Shown: in pieces, positions 13,953 to 24,991 of the stretch
Layout: the number at the start of each line of letters is the position of its first letter
Numbering within the stretch: the first letter of the stretch is position 1
NCBI GenBank assembly: GCA_030448245.1
Contig: JAUJNH010000008.1
Location: 91,432-155,431 of the forward strand
Origin: Acidimicrobiales bacterium
GTDB taxonomy: Bacteria > Actinomycetota > Acidimicrobiia > Acidimicrobiales > JAUJNH01
Length of the DNA: 64,000 bases
Reading direction: 5' to 3'
Notes under the pieces: model-generated
The model's input: only the letters and a program-made list of their open reading frames with translations
Told to the model about the DNA's origin: nothing
Database searches by the model: none
Translations under genes and position numbers: made by a program

Positions 13953-15944
13953 GTGGCAGGCGAGGCGGATCGGCTGGGGTGGGGACGCCAGCTGCTGCGC
14001 TGGCTGGCCCCCCACCGGCTGAACGTCGGCATCGCCCTCGGCGCCGGGCTGCTGGGCACCGGGGTGGCGGGGCTGACGCCCCTGGTGCAGAAGGTGGTGG
14101 TCGACGACGTCACCCGCGGCACGGGCGACGCCATCGCGCCATGGCTCCTGCTGCTGGTGGTCGCCGGCGTGGCCCGCTTCGCCCTCGCCTACGTGCGCCG
14201 CTTCTTCGGCGGCCGGGTGGCGGCCGACGTGCAGTACGACCTGCGCACGGCCCTGTTCCGCCACGTGCAGCGCCTCGACGTGGCCAGCCACGACCAGCTC
14301 CAGACCGGTCAGCTCGTCGCCCGAGCCACGACGGACGTCAACGCGCTCCACCACCTGCTGAGCCTGCTGCCCCTGGTGTTCGGCAACGTGCTGCTGTTCG
14401 TCATAACCCTCGGGATCATGCTGCGGCTGTCCCCGCTGCTGACGCTGGTCGTCTTCGGCGTGGTGCCGCTCATGGCCCTGGCCACGGACCGGGTCCGCCG
14501 GACGATCTTCCCGGCCAGCTGGGATGCCAGCCAGCACGCCGGCGTGGTGGCTGGCATCGTCGAGGAGTCGGTCTCGGGGGTGCGGGTGGTGAAGGGCTTC
14601 GGCCAGGAGCGGCGCGAGCTGGCCCGCCTCAGCCAGGGTGCCGCCGACCTGCTGGCCAGCCGCACCCGCCTGGTCCGCCTGCAGGCCCGCTTCGGCCCCA
14701 CGCTCCAGGTGATCCCGATCCTGGCCCAGGTGGCCGTGCTGGCCGTCGGCGGCTGGCTCGCCATCCGGGGCCGCATCACCCTCGGGACCTTCCTGGCCTT
14801 CAACGTGTACGTCACCTCGCTGGTCGGCCCGGTCCGCACCGCCTCGTTCCTGGTGGCGGCCAGCCAGCAGGTCAAGGCCAGCATCCAGCGCCTCACCGAG
14901 GTGCTCGACGCCAACCCGCAGGTGGCTGACCGGCCGGGCGCAGCGCTGCTGACCACCGCCGACGGCGCCCTCGAGCTCGACGACGTCACGTTCGGCTACA
15001 CCCGGGACGAGGCCGTGCTCGACTCGTTCAGCCTCAGGGTGGAGCCGGGCGAGACCGTGGCGCTCGTGGGTACCAGCGGCTCCGGCAAGAGCACGGTGGC
15101 CCTGCTCCTGCCCCGCTTCTACGACGTGCACGCCGGGGCCGTCCGCATCGGCGGGACCGACGTGCGCGACGTGACCCTCGAGTCGCTGCGGCGGCGGATC
15201 GGCGTGGTGTTCGAGGAGCCGTTCCTGTTCTCCGACACGATTCGGGCGAACATCGCCTACGGCCGCCCTGACGCCACCGACGACGAGGTCGAGGCGGCGG
15301 CCCGTGCGGCCGAGGCCCACGCGTTCGTCTCGGAGCTGCCCGACGGGTACGACAGCGTCGTCGGCGAGCAGGGCCTGACCCTGTCAGGCGGCCAGCGCCA
15401 GCGAGTGGCCCTGGCCCGGGCCCTCCTCACCGACCCCCAGGTGCTGATCCTCGACGACGCCATGTCGGCGATCGACAGCCGGGTCGAAGAGGAGATCCTG
15501 GCCACCCTCTCGCGGCTGCTGGCCGGCCGGACCACGGTGCTGGTCGCCCACCGACGCTCGACGCTCCGGTTGGCCGACCGGATCGCCGTCGTCGACGGGG
15601 GCCGGGTGGTGGCGATCGGGACGGCGGACGAGCTGGAGGCGACCAGTCCGCTCTACCGGGCGCTGCTGTCGGGGCCGGACGAGGACGTCGAGCACGCCGC
15701 CGACGTCGAGGAGGCAGACGTCGCCGCTGGCCGGGATGCCGCCCCCTGGGACGGCCGGCCGACGGCCACCCTGTGGGCCCGCCGCGAGGTGTCGGCGGCC
15801 GAGGCCCTCGCCGCTGCGGGCCGCCTGCCGAAGCCGGACCCGACCGCCACCTCCCGCCCAGGAGGCCATGGGCACGGCAGGGGCGGCGGCATGCGGGGAC
15901 CGGCCACATCGGCGCCTCGATGGTGGCCACGCCCGAGCTGCTGA
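13953..15944 (+). CDS. ABC exporter, fused TMD-NBD (subunit 1, degenerate Walker B)
   Basis: Walker A GTSGSGKST, signature LSGGQ, Walker B VLILDDAMSAID, H-loop VLVAHR. Start GTG 13953 inferred. Confidence 0.92.
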   Translation: MAGEADRLGWGRQLLRWLAPHRLNVGIALGAGLLGTGVAGLTPLVQKVVVDDVTRGTGDAIAPWLLLLVVAGVARFALAYVRRFFGGRVAADVQYDLRTALFRHVQRLDVASHDQLQTGQLVARATTDVNALHHLLSLLPLVFGNVLLFVITLGIMLRLSPLLTLVVFGVVPLMALATDRVRRTIFPASWDASQHAGVVAGIVEESVSGVRVVKGFGQERRELARLSQGAADLLASRTRLVRLQARFGPTLQVIPILAQVAVLAVGGWLAIRGRITLGTFLAFNVYVTSLVGPVRTASFLVAASQQVKASIQRLTEVLDANPQVADRPGAALLTTADGALELDDVTFGYTRDEAVLDSFSLRVEPGETVALVGTSGSGKSTVALLLPRFYDVHAGAVRIGGTDVRDVTLESLRRRIGVVFEEPFLFSDTIRANIAYGRPDATDDEVEAAARAAEAHAFVSELPDGYDSVVGEQGLTLSGGQRQRVALARALLTDPQVLILDDAMSAIDSRVEEEILATLSRLLAGRTTVLVAHRRSTLRLADRIAVVDGGRVVAIGTADELEATSPLYRALLSGPDEDVEHAADVEEADVAAGRDAAPWDGRPTATLWARREVSAAEALAAAGRLPKPDPTATSRPGGHGHGRGGGMRGPATSAPRWWPRPSC

Positions 15945-17752
15945 CGTCGGTCGCGGCCCTGCCTCCGGCCACGGACCGTCCGGACGTGGGGGTCGACGAG
16001 CTCGACGTGGCCGAGCCGTCGTTCTCCTTCTGGCGCTTCGTGCGCCGGTGGCGACGGCTGCTGGGCTTCGGCGTCGGCCTCGTCGTGGTCGACTCGGTCA
16101 CCAACCTCCTCGGGCCGACCGTCGTCCGCTACGGCGTCGACAACGGGGTCGAGCCGGGGCGGACCGGCGTGCTGTGGGCGGCCACCGCGGTGGCCCTCCT
16201 GGTCGCCGTGATCTCGTGGGGCAACGCCATCGTCGAGCAGCTCGTGACGGGCGCGACCGCCGAGAAGGTCCTGTACGCGCTGCGGGTGCGGGTGTTCGCC
16301 CACCTGCAGCGCCTGTCGCTCGGCTACTACGACCGCGAGATGGGCGGCCGAATCATGACCCGCATGACGACCGACGTCGACGCCATGCAGCAGCTGCTGG
16401 CGACCGGCCTGGTGCAAGCGGTCGTCAGCGGCGTCACCTGCAGCGGCGTGGCCGTGGCGCTCGTCCTGATGAGCCCGCCGCTGGCCCTCGTCACGTCTGC
16501 CGTCGTCCCGCCGCTGGCCCTCGCCACCTGGCTGTACCGCCGGCGGGCCCACGCGGCCTACGACCGGGCCCGCGAGCGGGTGGCCGAGGTCAACGCCGAC
16601 TTCCAGGAGAACCTCTCGGGGGTCCGGGTGGCGCAGGCCTACAGCCGGGAGGAGCGCAACGAGGCCCGCTTCGCCGGGCTGGCCGACCGCTACCGGCGGG
16701 CCCGGGTCGACGCCCAGCGCCTCGTCGCCCTGTACTTCCCGTTCGTCGAGATGCTCTCGGAGCTGGCCAACGCCCTGGTGCTGGGAGCCGGAGCGGTGTT
16801 CGTGACCCGCGGCACCACCACGACGGGCGAGCTCATCGCCTTCCTCCTGTACCTCAACCTGTTCTTCGCGCCGATCCAGCAGCTGTCGTCGGTGTTCGAC
16901 ACGTGGCAGCAGGCCCGCATCTCGATCGGCCGGATCGAGGGGCTCCTGGCCCTGCCCTCGGGCACGCCGCCGGCCGATCACCCGGTCGACCCGGGGCGCC
17001 CGACCGGCCGGATCGACCTGGTCGGCGTCCGGTTCCGCTACGACGGCACGGCCGACGAGGCACTGCGGGGCGTCGATCTCACCATCGAGCCGGGCCAGAC
17101 CGTCGCCTTTGTCGGTGAGACGGGCGCCGGCAAGTCGACGGTCCTGAAGCTGGTGGCCCGCTTCTACGACGTCACCGGCGGCGCCGTGCTCGTCGACGGC
17201 GTCGACGTCCGCCAGCTCGACCTCACGGCCTTCCGCCAGCAGCTCGGCGTGGTGCCGCAGGAGCCGTTCCTGTTCGCCGGGACGATCCGCGACAACATCG
17301 CCTACGGCCGCCCGGACGCCACCGAGGCCGAGGTCGAGGCGGCGGCCCGGGCGGTCGGTGCCCACCCGGTGGTGGCCAGCCTGCCGGGCGGCTACACCCA
17401 CGTCGTCGGTGAGCGCGGCCGCAGCCTGTCGGCCGGGCAGCGCCAGCTGATCGCCCTGGCCCGCGCCCTGCTTCCCGACCCGCCGATCCTCCTGCTCGAC
17501 GAGGCCACGGCCAACCTCGACCTGGCCACCGAGGCCAGGGTGACCGAGGGGATGGGGGTCGCGGCCCGTGGCCGCACCACCCTCCTGATCGCCCATCGCC
17601 TGCCCACCGCGGCGGGAGCCGACCGCATCGTGGTCCTCGACGGCGGCCGGGTGGTCGAGTCGGGCACCCACGCCGAGCTGCTGGCTCGCGGCGGCCGCTA
17701 CACCCAGCTGTGGCAGGCGTTCGCCGGAGCCGACGCCGGCGCCGCCGCCTGA
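15920..17752 (+). CDS. ABC exporter, fused TMD-NBD (subunit 2, canonical Walker B)
   Basis: Walker [10 protein letters not shown], signature LSAGQ, Walker [14 protein letters not shown]-loop LLIAHR; overlaps the end of subunit 1. Confidence 0.92.
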   Translation: MVATPELLTSVAALPPATDRPDVGVDELDVAEPSFSFWRFVRRWRRLLGFGVGLVVVDSVTNLLGPTVVRYGVDNGVEPGRTGVLWAATAVALLVAVISWGNAIVEQLVTGATAEKVLYALRVRVFAHLQRLSLGYYDREMGGRIMTRMTTDVDAMQQLLATGLVQAVVSGVTCSGVAVALVLMSPPLALVTSAVVPPLALATWLYRRRAHAAYDRARERVAEVNADFQENLSGVRVAQAYSREERNEARFAGLADRYRRARVDAQRLVALYFPFVEMLSELANALVLGAGAVFVTRGTTTTGELIAFLLYLNLFFAPIQQLSSVFDTWQQARISIGRIEGLLALPSGTPPADHPVDPGRPTGRIDLVGVRFRYDGTADEALRGVDLTIEPGQTVAFVGETGAGKSTVLKLVARFYDVTGGAVLVDGVDVRQLDLTAFRQQLGVVPQEPFLFAGTIRDNIAYGRPDATEAEVEAAARAVGAHPVVASLPGGYTHVVGERGRSLSAGQRQLIALARALLPDPPILLLDEATANLDLATEARVTEGMGVAARGRTTLLIAHRLPTAAGADRIVVLDGGRVVESGTHAELLARGGRYTQLWQAFAGADAGAAA

Positions 17753-17819
17753 CCGACACACACCAAGAAAAAGAGCAGCGGACAGCCCGATCGGCCGGGT
17801 CGCTGAGTAGGTTGGGCCG

Positions 17820-19619
17820 GTGGCCCCACTGAGACGACTTCGCCGCGGACGAGCCTGGCTGGCTGGCCTGGTCGTGGCCGTCGGCCTCGTCCCGGTCACC
17901 GTCGGTCTCGACGTCCCCGGCCGTCACGCCGGCCCGGCCATCGATCCCTCCCTGACCGCCACGAGCCGTGAGGTTCCGGTCGTGGTGCAGGCGCGGCCTG
18001 GCCGTGTCGACCACGCGGCGCGCCGGGCGGCCGCGGCCGGTGGCCAGGTCGGAGCGCCCCTCCCCATCGTCGACGGCTTCGCGGCCCGGCTCTCCGGCCG
18101 GTCCCTCGCCGCGCTCGCTGGTTCGCCGGACATCGTGGCCATCACCCTCGACAGGCAGGGGGCGTTCACGTCGAGCGGGAGCCAGCTGAAGCCTCCCGTC
18201 GAATCGCCCTTCGTTCAGGTGACGGGCGTCGGCGATGCGCGGGCGAGCGGGTTGCGAGGAGGCGGCGTCACGGTGGCGGTGCTCGACACCGGCATCTCGC
18301 CGATGCCCGATGTGGCCAGCCGCACCGTCCACGGCCCCGACCTTTCCGGGGAGGGGACGCTGATCGACTCCTATGGCCACGGCACGGTCATGGCCGGCAT
18401 CATCGGCGGGGACGGAGGCGACTCGGCCGGCCGGCGGGCCGGCGTGGCTCCCGACGCCCGGCTGGTGGCGGTCAAGGTGGCCGGGCGGAACGGCGCCGTC
18501 GACGTCTCGACCGTGCTCGAGGGCATGGCCTGGGTGGCCACCTACCGGCAGGCGCTCGGCATCCGGGTGCTGAACCTGTCCTACGGCACCCGCTCCACCC
18601 AGGACCCTCGCCTCGACCCGCTCAACTTCGCGGTGCAGCGCCTCTGGGCGCAGGGTGTGGTCGTGGTGGCCGCCGCCGGCAACGGCGGGCCGGGGCCAGG
18701 CACGATCACCAAGCCAGGCGACGACCCCGTGGTGCTGACCGTCGGCGCCTACGACGACCGGGGCGACACCTCCCCCCGCAACGACCTGGTTCCGGCCTGG
18801 TCGTCGCGGGGCCCGACGGCCCAGGGCGTCGCCAAGCCCGACCTGGTCGCTCCCGGGCGCACCGTGGTCGCCACCCGCTCCTACGGGTCGGCGGTGGAGC
18901 AGGAGAACCCCGAGTCGCTGGTATCGCCCAGCTACATCAAGGGCAGCGGCACCTCGGAGGCCGCGGCGGTCACCTCGGGCCTGGTGGCGCTGCTTCTCCA
19001 AGCCCATCCGACCTGGACGCCCGACCAGGTCAAGCAGGCGCTCACCTCGACCGCGGTCCCACTGGCCACCGCCGCGCCGGCCGCCTCCGGCCATGGGCGG
19101 GCCCGGGTGGACCGGGCGCTCCAAGCCGATCCTGGGCCTGCGGTGCGCCAGCGCCTGACGGCCACCGGCCTCGGCTCGCTGGAGGCCAGCCGGGGCGGAG
19201 CCCACCTGGTGGCCGCCTGCGGCCTCATCGTGGGCGAGAAAGACGTGCTCTGCCAGCCCTGGAACCCGTCGGCCTTTGCCGGCGGCACCTGGACCGGCGG
19301 CACCTGGACCGGCGGCACCTGGACCGGCGGCACCTGGACCGGCGGCACGTGGACCGGCGGCACCTGGACCGGCGGCACCTGGACCGGCGGCACCTGGACC
19401 GGCGGCACCTGGACCGGCGGCACCTGGACCGGCGGCACCTGGACCGGCGGCACCTGGACCGGCGGCACCTGGACCGGCGGCACCTGGACCGGCGGCACCT
19501 GGACCGGCGGCACCTGGACCGGCGGCGCCTGGACCGGCGGACCGACCGCCGGCTGGACCGGAGACAGGTCGTCCCGGCGGGCCGACGGTCGGCCCGGCAC
19601 GCTCACCGTTCTGGGGTGA
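17820..19619 (+). CDS. S8 (subtilisin-like) serine peptidase with C-terminal (GGTWT)n repeat
   Basis: Catalytic D (VAVLDTGIS), H ([12 protein letters not shown]), S ([14 protein letters not shown]); signal-like N-terminus; repeat tail. Confidence 0.93.
   Translation: MAPLRRLRRGRAWLAGLVVAVGLVPVTVGLDVPGRHAGPAIDPSLTATSREVPVVVQARPGRVDHAARRAAAAGGQVGAPLPIVDGFAARLSGRSLAALAGSPDIVAITLDRQGAFTSSGSQLKPPVESPFVQVTGVGDARASGLRGGGVTVAVLDTGISPMPDVASRTVHGPDLSGEGTLIDSYGHGTVMAGIIGGDGGDSAGRRAGVAPDARLVAVKVAGRNGAVDVSTVLEGMAWVATYRQALGIRVLNLSYGTRSTQDPRLDPLNFAVQRLWAQGVVVVAAAGNGGPGPGTITKPGDDPVVLTVGAYDDRGDTSPRNDLVPAWSSRGPTAQGVAKPDLVAPGRTVVATRSYGSAVEQENPESLVSPSYIKGSGTSEAAAVTSGLVALLLQAHPTWTPDQVKQALTSTAVPLATAAPAASGHGRARVDRALQADPGPAVRQRLTATGLGSLEASRGGAHLVAACGLIVGEKDVLCQPWNPSAFAGGTWTGGTWTGGTWTGGTWTGGTWTGGTWTGGTWTGGTWTGGTWTGGTWTGGTWTGGTWTGGTWTGGTWTGGTWTGGTWTGGAWTGGPTAGWTGDRSSRRADGRPGTLTVLG
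19281..19535 (+). repeat. 17 tandem copies of the 15-bp unit ggcggcacctggacc
   Basis: Near-perfect in-frame repeat encoding GGTWT x16 + GGAWT x1; only rare variants (cacgtgg, gcctgg). Confidence 0.97.
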
Positions 19620-19668
19620 CCGCCCCAAGCGGGGCCAGGCCGTCGCCGGCGAGCGCTCGGCCGACTAG

Positions 19669-22196
19669 GTGGCTGCGACCCACGCAGAAGACCGGGCCAC
19701 GCTGCACCGGTTCGTGGGGTTCACCACGGTGCTGGGGGTGGCCTGCATGGCGATGGCGGCCGCAACCCTGGGCGGGTCGGCACCGCCACTCCCGTGGCGC
19801 CTGGCAGCCGTCGCCGCAGGCTTCGCGACCGCCGACGCCGCCCTGGTGCACCTCCGCTTCGGTCACGACCGCTGGTCCTTCAACTGGTCCGAGGTCGTGG
19901 TGGTCGTCGGGCTGACGGTGCTGCCACCGGCGTGGATCGTCCTCGCAGCCCCCGCCGGGGTGGCGGCTGCCAACCTTTGCCTTCGTCGGCCCCCGGTGAA
20001 GGTCCTCTTCAACGTCGCCGTCGCCGCCGTCGGCACCGCTGCTGCCTGGCTGACGTACTCGGCCGTCGAGGGGATGGCCGACGGCGCCGGGATCGGCCCG
20101 ACGACGCTCCGGCTCGTGGCCGCCTCCCTCGCCTCATGGGCCGTCACGACCGCCGCCGTCTCGTTCGCCGTGGCCACCTCGCAGAACGTGTCCGTCGGCT
20201 GGGTGCACGCCAAGGCCTTCCGCATGAACCTCGTGGTCTGGGTCGGCAACACCGCGATGGGCTGCCTCGTCGTCGGCATCGGCGCCACGGAACCCACGGC
20301 CCTGTACGCCATCCCGGGCCTCGCGGCCATGCTCGCCGTGATCTACCGGGGCTACCTGGTGGCGCTCGAGGAGCGCGACACCTGGGAGCGGCTCCAGGCG
20401 GTGTCACGCCAGCTCCTGGGTGCGGACGCCGAGAGCATGGCGGAGGTGGCGATCGATGGCGCGCTCGCGCTGCTCCAGGCCGAGTTCGCCGACTTGATGC
20501 TGGTCGAGAACGAGCGCGACCGCGCCGCCATCGGTTGGCGCCGAACCGCCGGCGGCCAACTCGATCGCCTCATGGGGGACCCGTTCGACCTGACCCCCGG
20601 CAGCTGGGGCCGGGTGCTCTCCGACCGGGCTGCGTTCACCATCGACCTCTCGTCGTCGACCGGGCCCCAGCACGACGAGCTGCGTGCCATGGGGCTGACG
20701 TCGCTCAGCGCCGCCCCCTGCTCGTGCACGGCCGCTGCCTGGGCACCTTGCGGATCGGCTTCCGAGGCCCCGTGCGGCTGCGGGCTCGGGAGCGGCAGGT
20801 GCTGGAGACGTTCGCCAACCACATCAGCGCCGCCGCCAACGCCGTCCAGCTGTTCGAGCGGCTCCGTTCGCTGGCCCTGTTCGACGCGCTGACCGGCCTG
20901 CCCAACCGGGCCGAGCTGACGGGGCGCCTGCGCGACGCCGTGGCCGGCGACGGGGTCGTGAGCGTGCTGTTCCTCGACCTGGACCGGTTCAAGGTGGTCA
21001 ACGACTCGTTGGGCCACCAGGCCGGAGACCGGGTGCTGCAGGAGGCGGCCTCCCGCCTGCGTGCCGCCCTGCCCGAGGGAGCCGTCGCCGGGCGCTTCGG
21101 CGGTGACGAGTTCGTGGTGGTCTGGCCAGGCATGGCGGACGAGGCCGTGGCCGCCGACGTGGCCGCCCGGCTGGCCGCCGCGGTGGCGCAGCCGATCGAG
21201 GTGGACGGCAGCCAGCTGCTGCTGACGGCCAGCGTCGGGGTCGTCGTCGCCCCCGGGGGCAGCGCCACCCCGGCCGGCCTCCTGCGCGACGCCGACGCCG
21301 CGATGTACCTGGCGAAGGAGCGGGGGCGTGACCGCGTCGAGCTGTTCACGGCCGCGGTGCGCACCACCGCGGTCCGCCGCCTCGAGCTGGAGAACGAGCT
21401 GCGTGCAGCCCTGGAGAGGTCAGAGCTGGTCGTGCACTACCAGCCGATCGTCCGCCTGCGGGACCGCCGGGTGATCGGGGCCGAGGCGCTGCTGCGCTGG
21501 CACCACCCGCAGCGGGGAGTGGTACCCACGAACGAGTTCGTCGCGGTGGCCGAGGAGACGAAGCTGATCCTGTCGCTCGGCGCCTGGGTGCTGGACGAGG
21601 CCGTGGGCAGCCTCCGGCGGTGGGACGAGGCGACGGCCGAACCGCTCGGGGTCTCGGTGAACCTGTCGGCCCGCCAGCTCAGCTCGTCCCGCCTGGTCGA
21701 CGAGGTGGTCTGCACGCTCTCCCGGGCCGGGGCCGATCCGGCCCGTGTCACGTTCGAGGTGACCGAGTCCTCGCTGGTCGACCTGGCCGGCGAGGCGGTG
21801 GGGAACCTCGGCCGGTTGCGAGCCCTCGGCTGCACCATCGCCCTCGACGACTTCGGGACGGGCTGGTCCTCGCTGTCCTACCTCCAGCGCCTGCCGGTCG
21901 ACTGCCTGAAGCTGGACCGCTCCTTCGTGGCCCGCCTCGACGAGGACGGCCGGGACCGCGCCGTCGTCGGCAGCCTGGTGAACCTGGCCCACGCCCTCGG
22001 CCTGGTCGTCGTGGCCGAGGGGGTCGAACGGGAGGCCCAGCTCGACGTGCTCCTCGACTTCGGCTGCGACGCCGCCCAGGGCTTCCTCCTGCAGCCGCCG
22101 TGCACCGCCGCCGACCTGCTGCAGGCCGTCGGCCAGCCCGGTGGCTGCTGGCCGGCCGCATCGGCCACGCCGGTCCCCCTCTTCCGCAGCGCCTGA
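19669..22196 (+). CDS. Membrane GAF-GGDEF-EAL c-di-GMP protein, frame interrupted
   Basis: MASE/GAF-like N-terminal part in ORF 19669-20892; GGDEF (GRFGGDEFVVV) and EAL (IGAEALLRWHHP, ALDDFGTGWSSLSYL) in the ORF 19794-22196 frame; joined by adding one C to the C5 run 20714-20718. Confidence 0.88.
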
Positions 22197-22216
22197 ACGA
22201 CCGGGGCCGTCCCGCC

Positions 22217-22873
22217 TCACAGGCGCCAGTCCACCGGCTCCCGACCCGCCTCGACCAGGGCGGCGTTGGCCCGGCTGAAGGGCCGGCTGCCGAAGAACCC
22301 GTTGCTGGCCGACAGGGGTGACGGGTGGGCCGACTCGAGGACGACGTGGCGGCCCTGGTCGACCAGTGCCCGCTTGCGCCGCGCCGAGGCCCCCCACAGC
22401 ACGAACACGACCCGTTCGGCCTTGGCGTCGACCGCCTTGATGACCTCGTCGGTGAAGGTCTCCCACCCCCGGCCCTGGTGGCTGGCCGCGGCGCCGCCCC
22501 GCACGGTGAGCGTGGTGTTGAGCAGGAGCACGCCCTGGCGGGCCCAGGGCTCGAGGCTGCCGCTGCGGGGCGGCGGGATGCCGAGGTCATCCTGCAGCTC
22601 CCGGAAGATGTTGCGGAGCGACGGCGGGAGCGCCACGCCGGGGCGGACGCTGAAGGCCAGGCCGTGGGCCTGCTCGGCACCGTGGTACGGGTCCTGGCCG
22701 AGGATCACGACCTTGGTCGCCGCCCGCGGCGTCAGGTGCAGGGCGGCGAAGACCTCGGCCGCCGGAGGGTGCACGGGGTGCTGGTCCCGCTCGGCGGCCA
22801 CGAAGGTCTGCAGCTCGGCCCAGTACGGCTTGGCCAGCTCGGCCCCGAGCACCGGGTGCCAGTCGGTCTTCAC
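22217..22873 (-). CDS. ung: Uracil-DNA glycosylase (family 1)
   Basis: VVILGQDPYHGAEQAHGLAFSV, GVLLLNTTLTV, HPSPLSASNGFFGSRPFSRAN. Confidence 0.97.
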   Translation of the reverse strand: MKTDWHPVLGAELAKPYWAELQTFVAAERDQHPVHPPAAEVFAALHLTPRAATKVVILGQDPYHGAEQAHGLAFSVRPGVALPPSLRNIFRELQDDLGIPPPRSGSLEPWARQGVLLLNTTLTVRGGAAASHQGRGWETFTDEVIKAVDAKAERVVFVLWGASARRKRALVDQGRHVVLESAHPSPLSASNGFFGSRPFSRANAALVEAGREPVDWRL

Positions 22874-22898
22874 CGCACCAGCTCGCGCCGCACTGTGG

Positions 22899-23396
22899 TC
22901 AGGCGGCTTGGGTCAGGTACGGCTCCCACGCCGGGTCGATCCGCCCGACGCCGACCACAAGCCACCGGGTGCCGCGAGGGACCGTGGGCGTGGTGCGCAG
23001 GGTCCACCCGAGCTCGGCCAGGAGGCGGTCGCCCTTGCGGCCGTTGCACAACCGGCAGGCGGCCACCACGTTCTCCCACTCGTGGTGGCCGCCTCGCGAG
23101 CGGGGCACGACGTGGTCGACGGTGTCCGCGCTCCTGCTGCAGTAGGCGCACCGGTGGGCGTCACGGGCGAGGAGGGCCCGGCGGGTGAGGGGCAGGCGGG
23201 CCCGGTAGGGGACCCGCACGTAGGTGGTGAGCCGGATGACCGAGGGGATGGGCAGGGCGGTCGACGCCGAGCGCACCACGCCGCCGCCGGCCTCGATGAT
23301 CTCGGCCTTCTCGGCGAGCACCAGCACGATCGCCCGCTTCAGCGGGACGACGCACAGCGGCTCGTAGCTGGCGTTGAGGAGCAGGGTGCCCTTCAT
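22899..23396 (-). CDS. HNH endonuclease
   Basis: MKGTLLLNASYEPLCVVPLKRAIVLVL...HRCAYCSRSADTVDHVVPRSRGGHHEWENVVAACRLCNGRKGDRL. Confidence 0.92.
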   Translation of the reverse strand: MKGTLLLNASYEPLCVVPLKRAIVLVLAEKAEIIEAGGGVVRSASTALPIPSVIRLTTYVRVPYRARLPLTRRALLARDAHRCAYCSRSADTVDHVVPRSRGGHHEWENVVAACRLCNGRKGDRLLAELGWTLRTTPTVPRGTRWLVVGVGRIDPAWEPYLTQAA

Positions 23397-23665
23397 GCCC
23401 GGCCGGCCCAGAACGACAAAGGCCGCCCACATGGGCGGCCGGCGGTACTTGGGAGGCGGAGCGGGGCTGCGTGCGCCCTCCGCCGCCGCCGTGGCGCGCC
23501 GTGCTGCTCGCTCCGATCCCCCGTCGGCCAGCGGGCTGCCACGGCCCGAACGATACCGGCGCCGGCGGGGCGCCGCCGACCATATGCCGCTGCACGGGAA
23601 GCCACTGGCCCTGAACACCTAGCATTCGCCCTTCGGGTGGCTCATCCCGAGGACTAGAGGAGCGC

Positions 23666-24991
23666 GTGGTGGGTGAGGTGGAGAGAGATGGAGGGCCGGC
23701 ATCCGGCCGCCGGACCATCCCGGCGCCGGGTCGCGGTGGCTCCGTCGCGCTGGTCACGCTTCTCGTCGTCCACCTCGTGCTCGCCGGCCCGGCCGGCGCC
23801 CAGAACCCCCCGGCCCCGCCGCCCGTCCCGGTCACGGCGCCGCCGCTGACCACCCCCCTGGGCGCCGACGAGAACCTCCGGGCCCGGACCCTGGCCGAGG
23901 TGGCCGCAGCCAAGAAGGCCCTGAGCGCCGCCCAGCGGGCCGAGAACCAGACCCGCCAGAAGGCCGCCGACCTCGACAAGGCCCTGGCCGGGTTCGAGGG
24001 CCAACGGGCAGCCCTGGCCGGCGAGGAGCGGGTGGCCGCCGACCGGCTCGAGGGCACCCGCAGCCGGCTGCGGACCGCGGCCGTCAGCGAGTACATCAGC
24101 GGCGGCAAGACGACCATCGCCAACCAGCTGCTGCGCTCGGTCAGCCTCGAGGAGTTCACCCGCAACCGCGTCTACGGCGCCGCCGTGCTCCAGAGCCAGC
24201 AGCGCACGCTCGCCACCTACCGCGACCAGCTGTCCAAGGTGACGGCGGTCACCTCGACCCTCGGCCGCCAGGTCGACCGGGCCAAGGCCGACCGCGGCCT
24301 GATCCTGCAGGAGCTCGAGGCGCTGGTGGCACAGCGGGCCCTGCGTGAGCAGGAGCTGGCGCAAAAGCAGATCCTCAACCAGCTGGCCACCGCGGGCGCT
24401 CCCGTCCTCCCGAGCGACATCCCGGCCCTCGTCCTCGACGCCTACGTCCGCGGTGCCGCCGCAGCCAACCGTCGCACGCCCGGGTGCCGCATCCACTGGT
24501 CTGCCCTCGCGGCGATCGGGCGCACCGAGTCGGGCCACGCCCGTTCCGGCGGCGCCTCGCTCACGCTGACCGGCGACGTGACGCCCCGCATCCTCGGCCC
24601 CCGGCTCGACGGGAACGGCTTCGCCTACGTCGGCGACACCGACGGGGGGGCCCTCGACGGCGACCTCGAGCTGGACCGGGCGGTGGGGCCGATGCAGTTC
24701 ATCCCGTCCACCTGGAAGGGGCTCGGCGAGGACGGCAACGGCGACGGGAACCGGGACCCGAACAACATCTACGACTCGGCCACGGCCGCCGGCATGTACC
24801 TGTGCCGCTCCCGCCAGGCACTCGACCTCGACGAGAACCTCTACAACGCCGCACTCAGCTACAACCGCAGCACCACGTACGCGGCGCTCATCGTCAGCAC
24901 GGCGCGCGAGTACATCAACCTGAACCTCGCGGGGTTCCCGCCTGGGCCGCCGCCATCGCCGTCTCCCGCCGTCCCGGCGGCCGCTCCATGA
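23666..24991 (+). CDS. Secreted coiled-coil protein with lytic transglycosylase (SLT-like) domain
   Basis: IHWSALAAIGRTESGHARSGG...GPMQFIPSTWKGLGEDGNGDGNRDPNNIYDSATAAGMYLC...YNAALSYNRS. Confidence 0.88.
   Translation: MVGEVERDGGPASGRRTIPAPGRGGSVALVTLLVVHLVLAGPAGAQNPPAPPPVPVTAPPLTTPLGADENLRARTLAEVAAAKKALSAAQRAENQTRQKAADLDKALAGFEGQRAALAGEERVAADRLEGTRSRLRTAAVSEYISGGKTTIANQLLRSVSLEEFTRNRVYGAAVLQSQQRTLATYRDQLSKVTAVTSTLGRQVDRAKADRGLILQELEALVAQRALREQELAQKQILNQLATAGAPVLPSDIPALVLDAYVRGAAAANRRTPGCRIHWSALAAIGRTESGHARSGGASLTLTGDVTPRILGPRLDGNGFAYVGDTDGGALDGDLELDRAVGPMQFIPSTWKGLGEDGNGDGNRDPNNIYDSATAAGMYLCRSRQALDLDENLYNAALSYNRSTTYAALIVSTAREYINLNLAGFPPGPPPSPSPAVPAAAP

Noticed and set aside
19281-19535. Possible CRISPR array
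   Set aside because: Units are 15 bp, directly adjacent with no spacers, and in-frame within a protease gene.
17223-19628. 801-aa minus-strand ORF with [10 protein letters not shown] repeats
   Set aside because: Reverse reading of the 15-bp repeat and S8 gene; the plus strand carries the catalytic triad.
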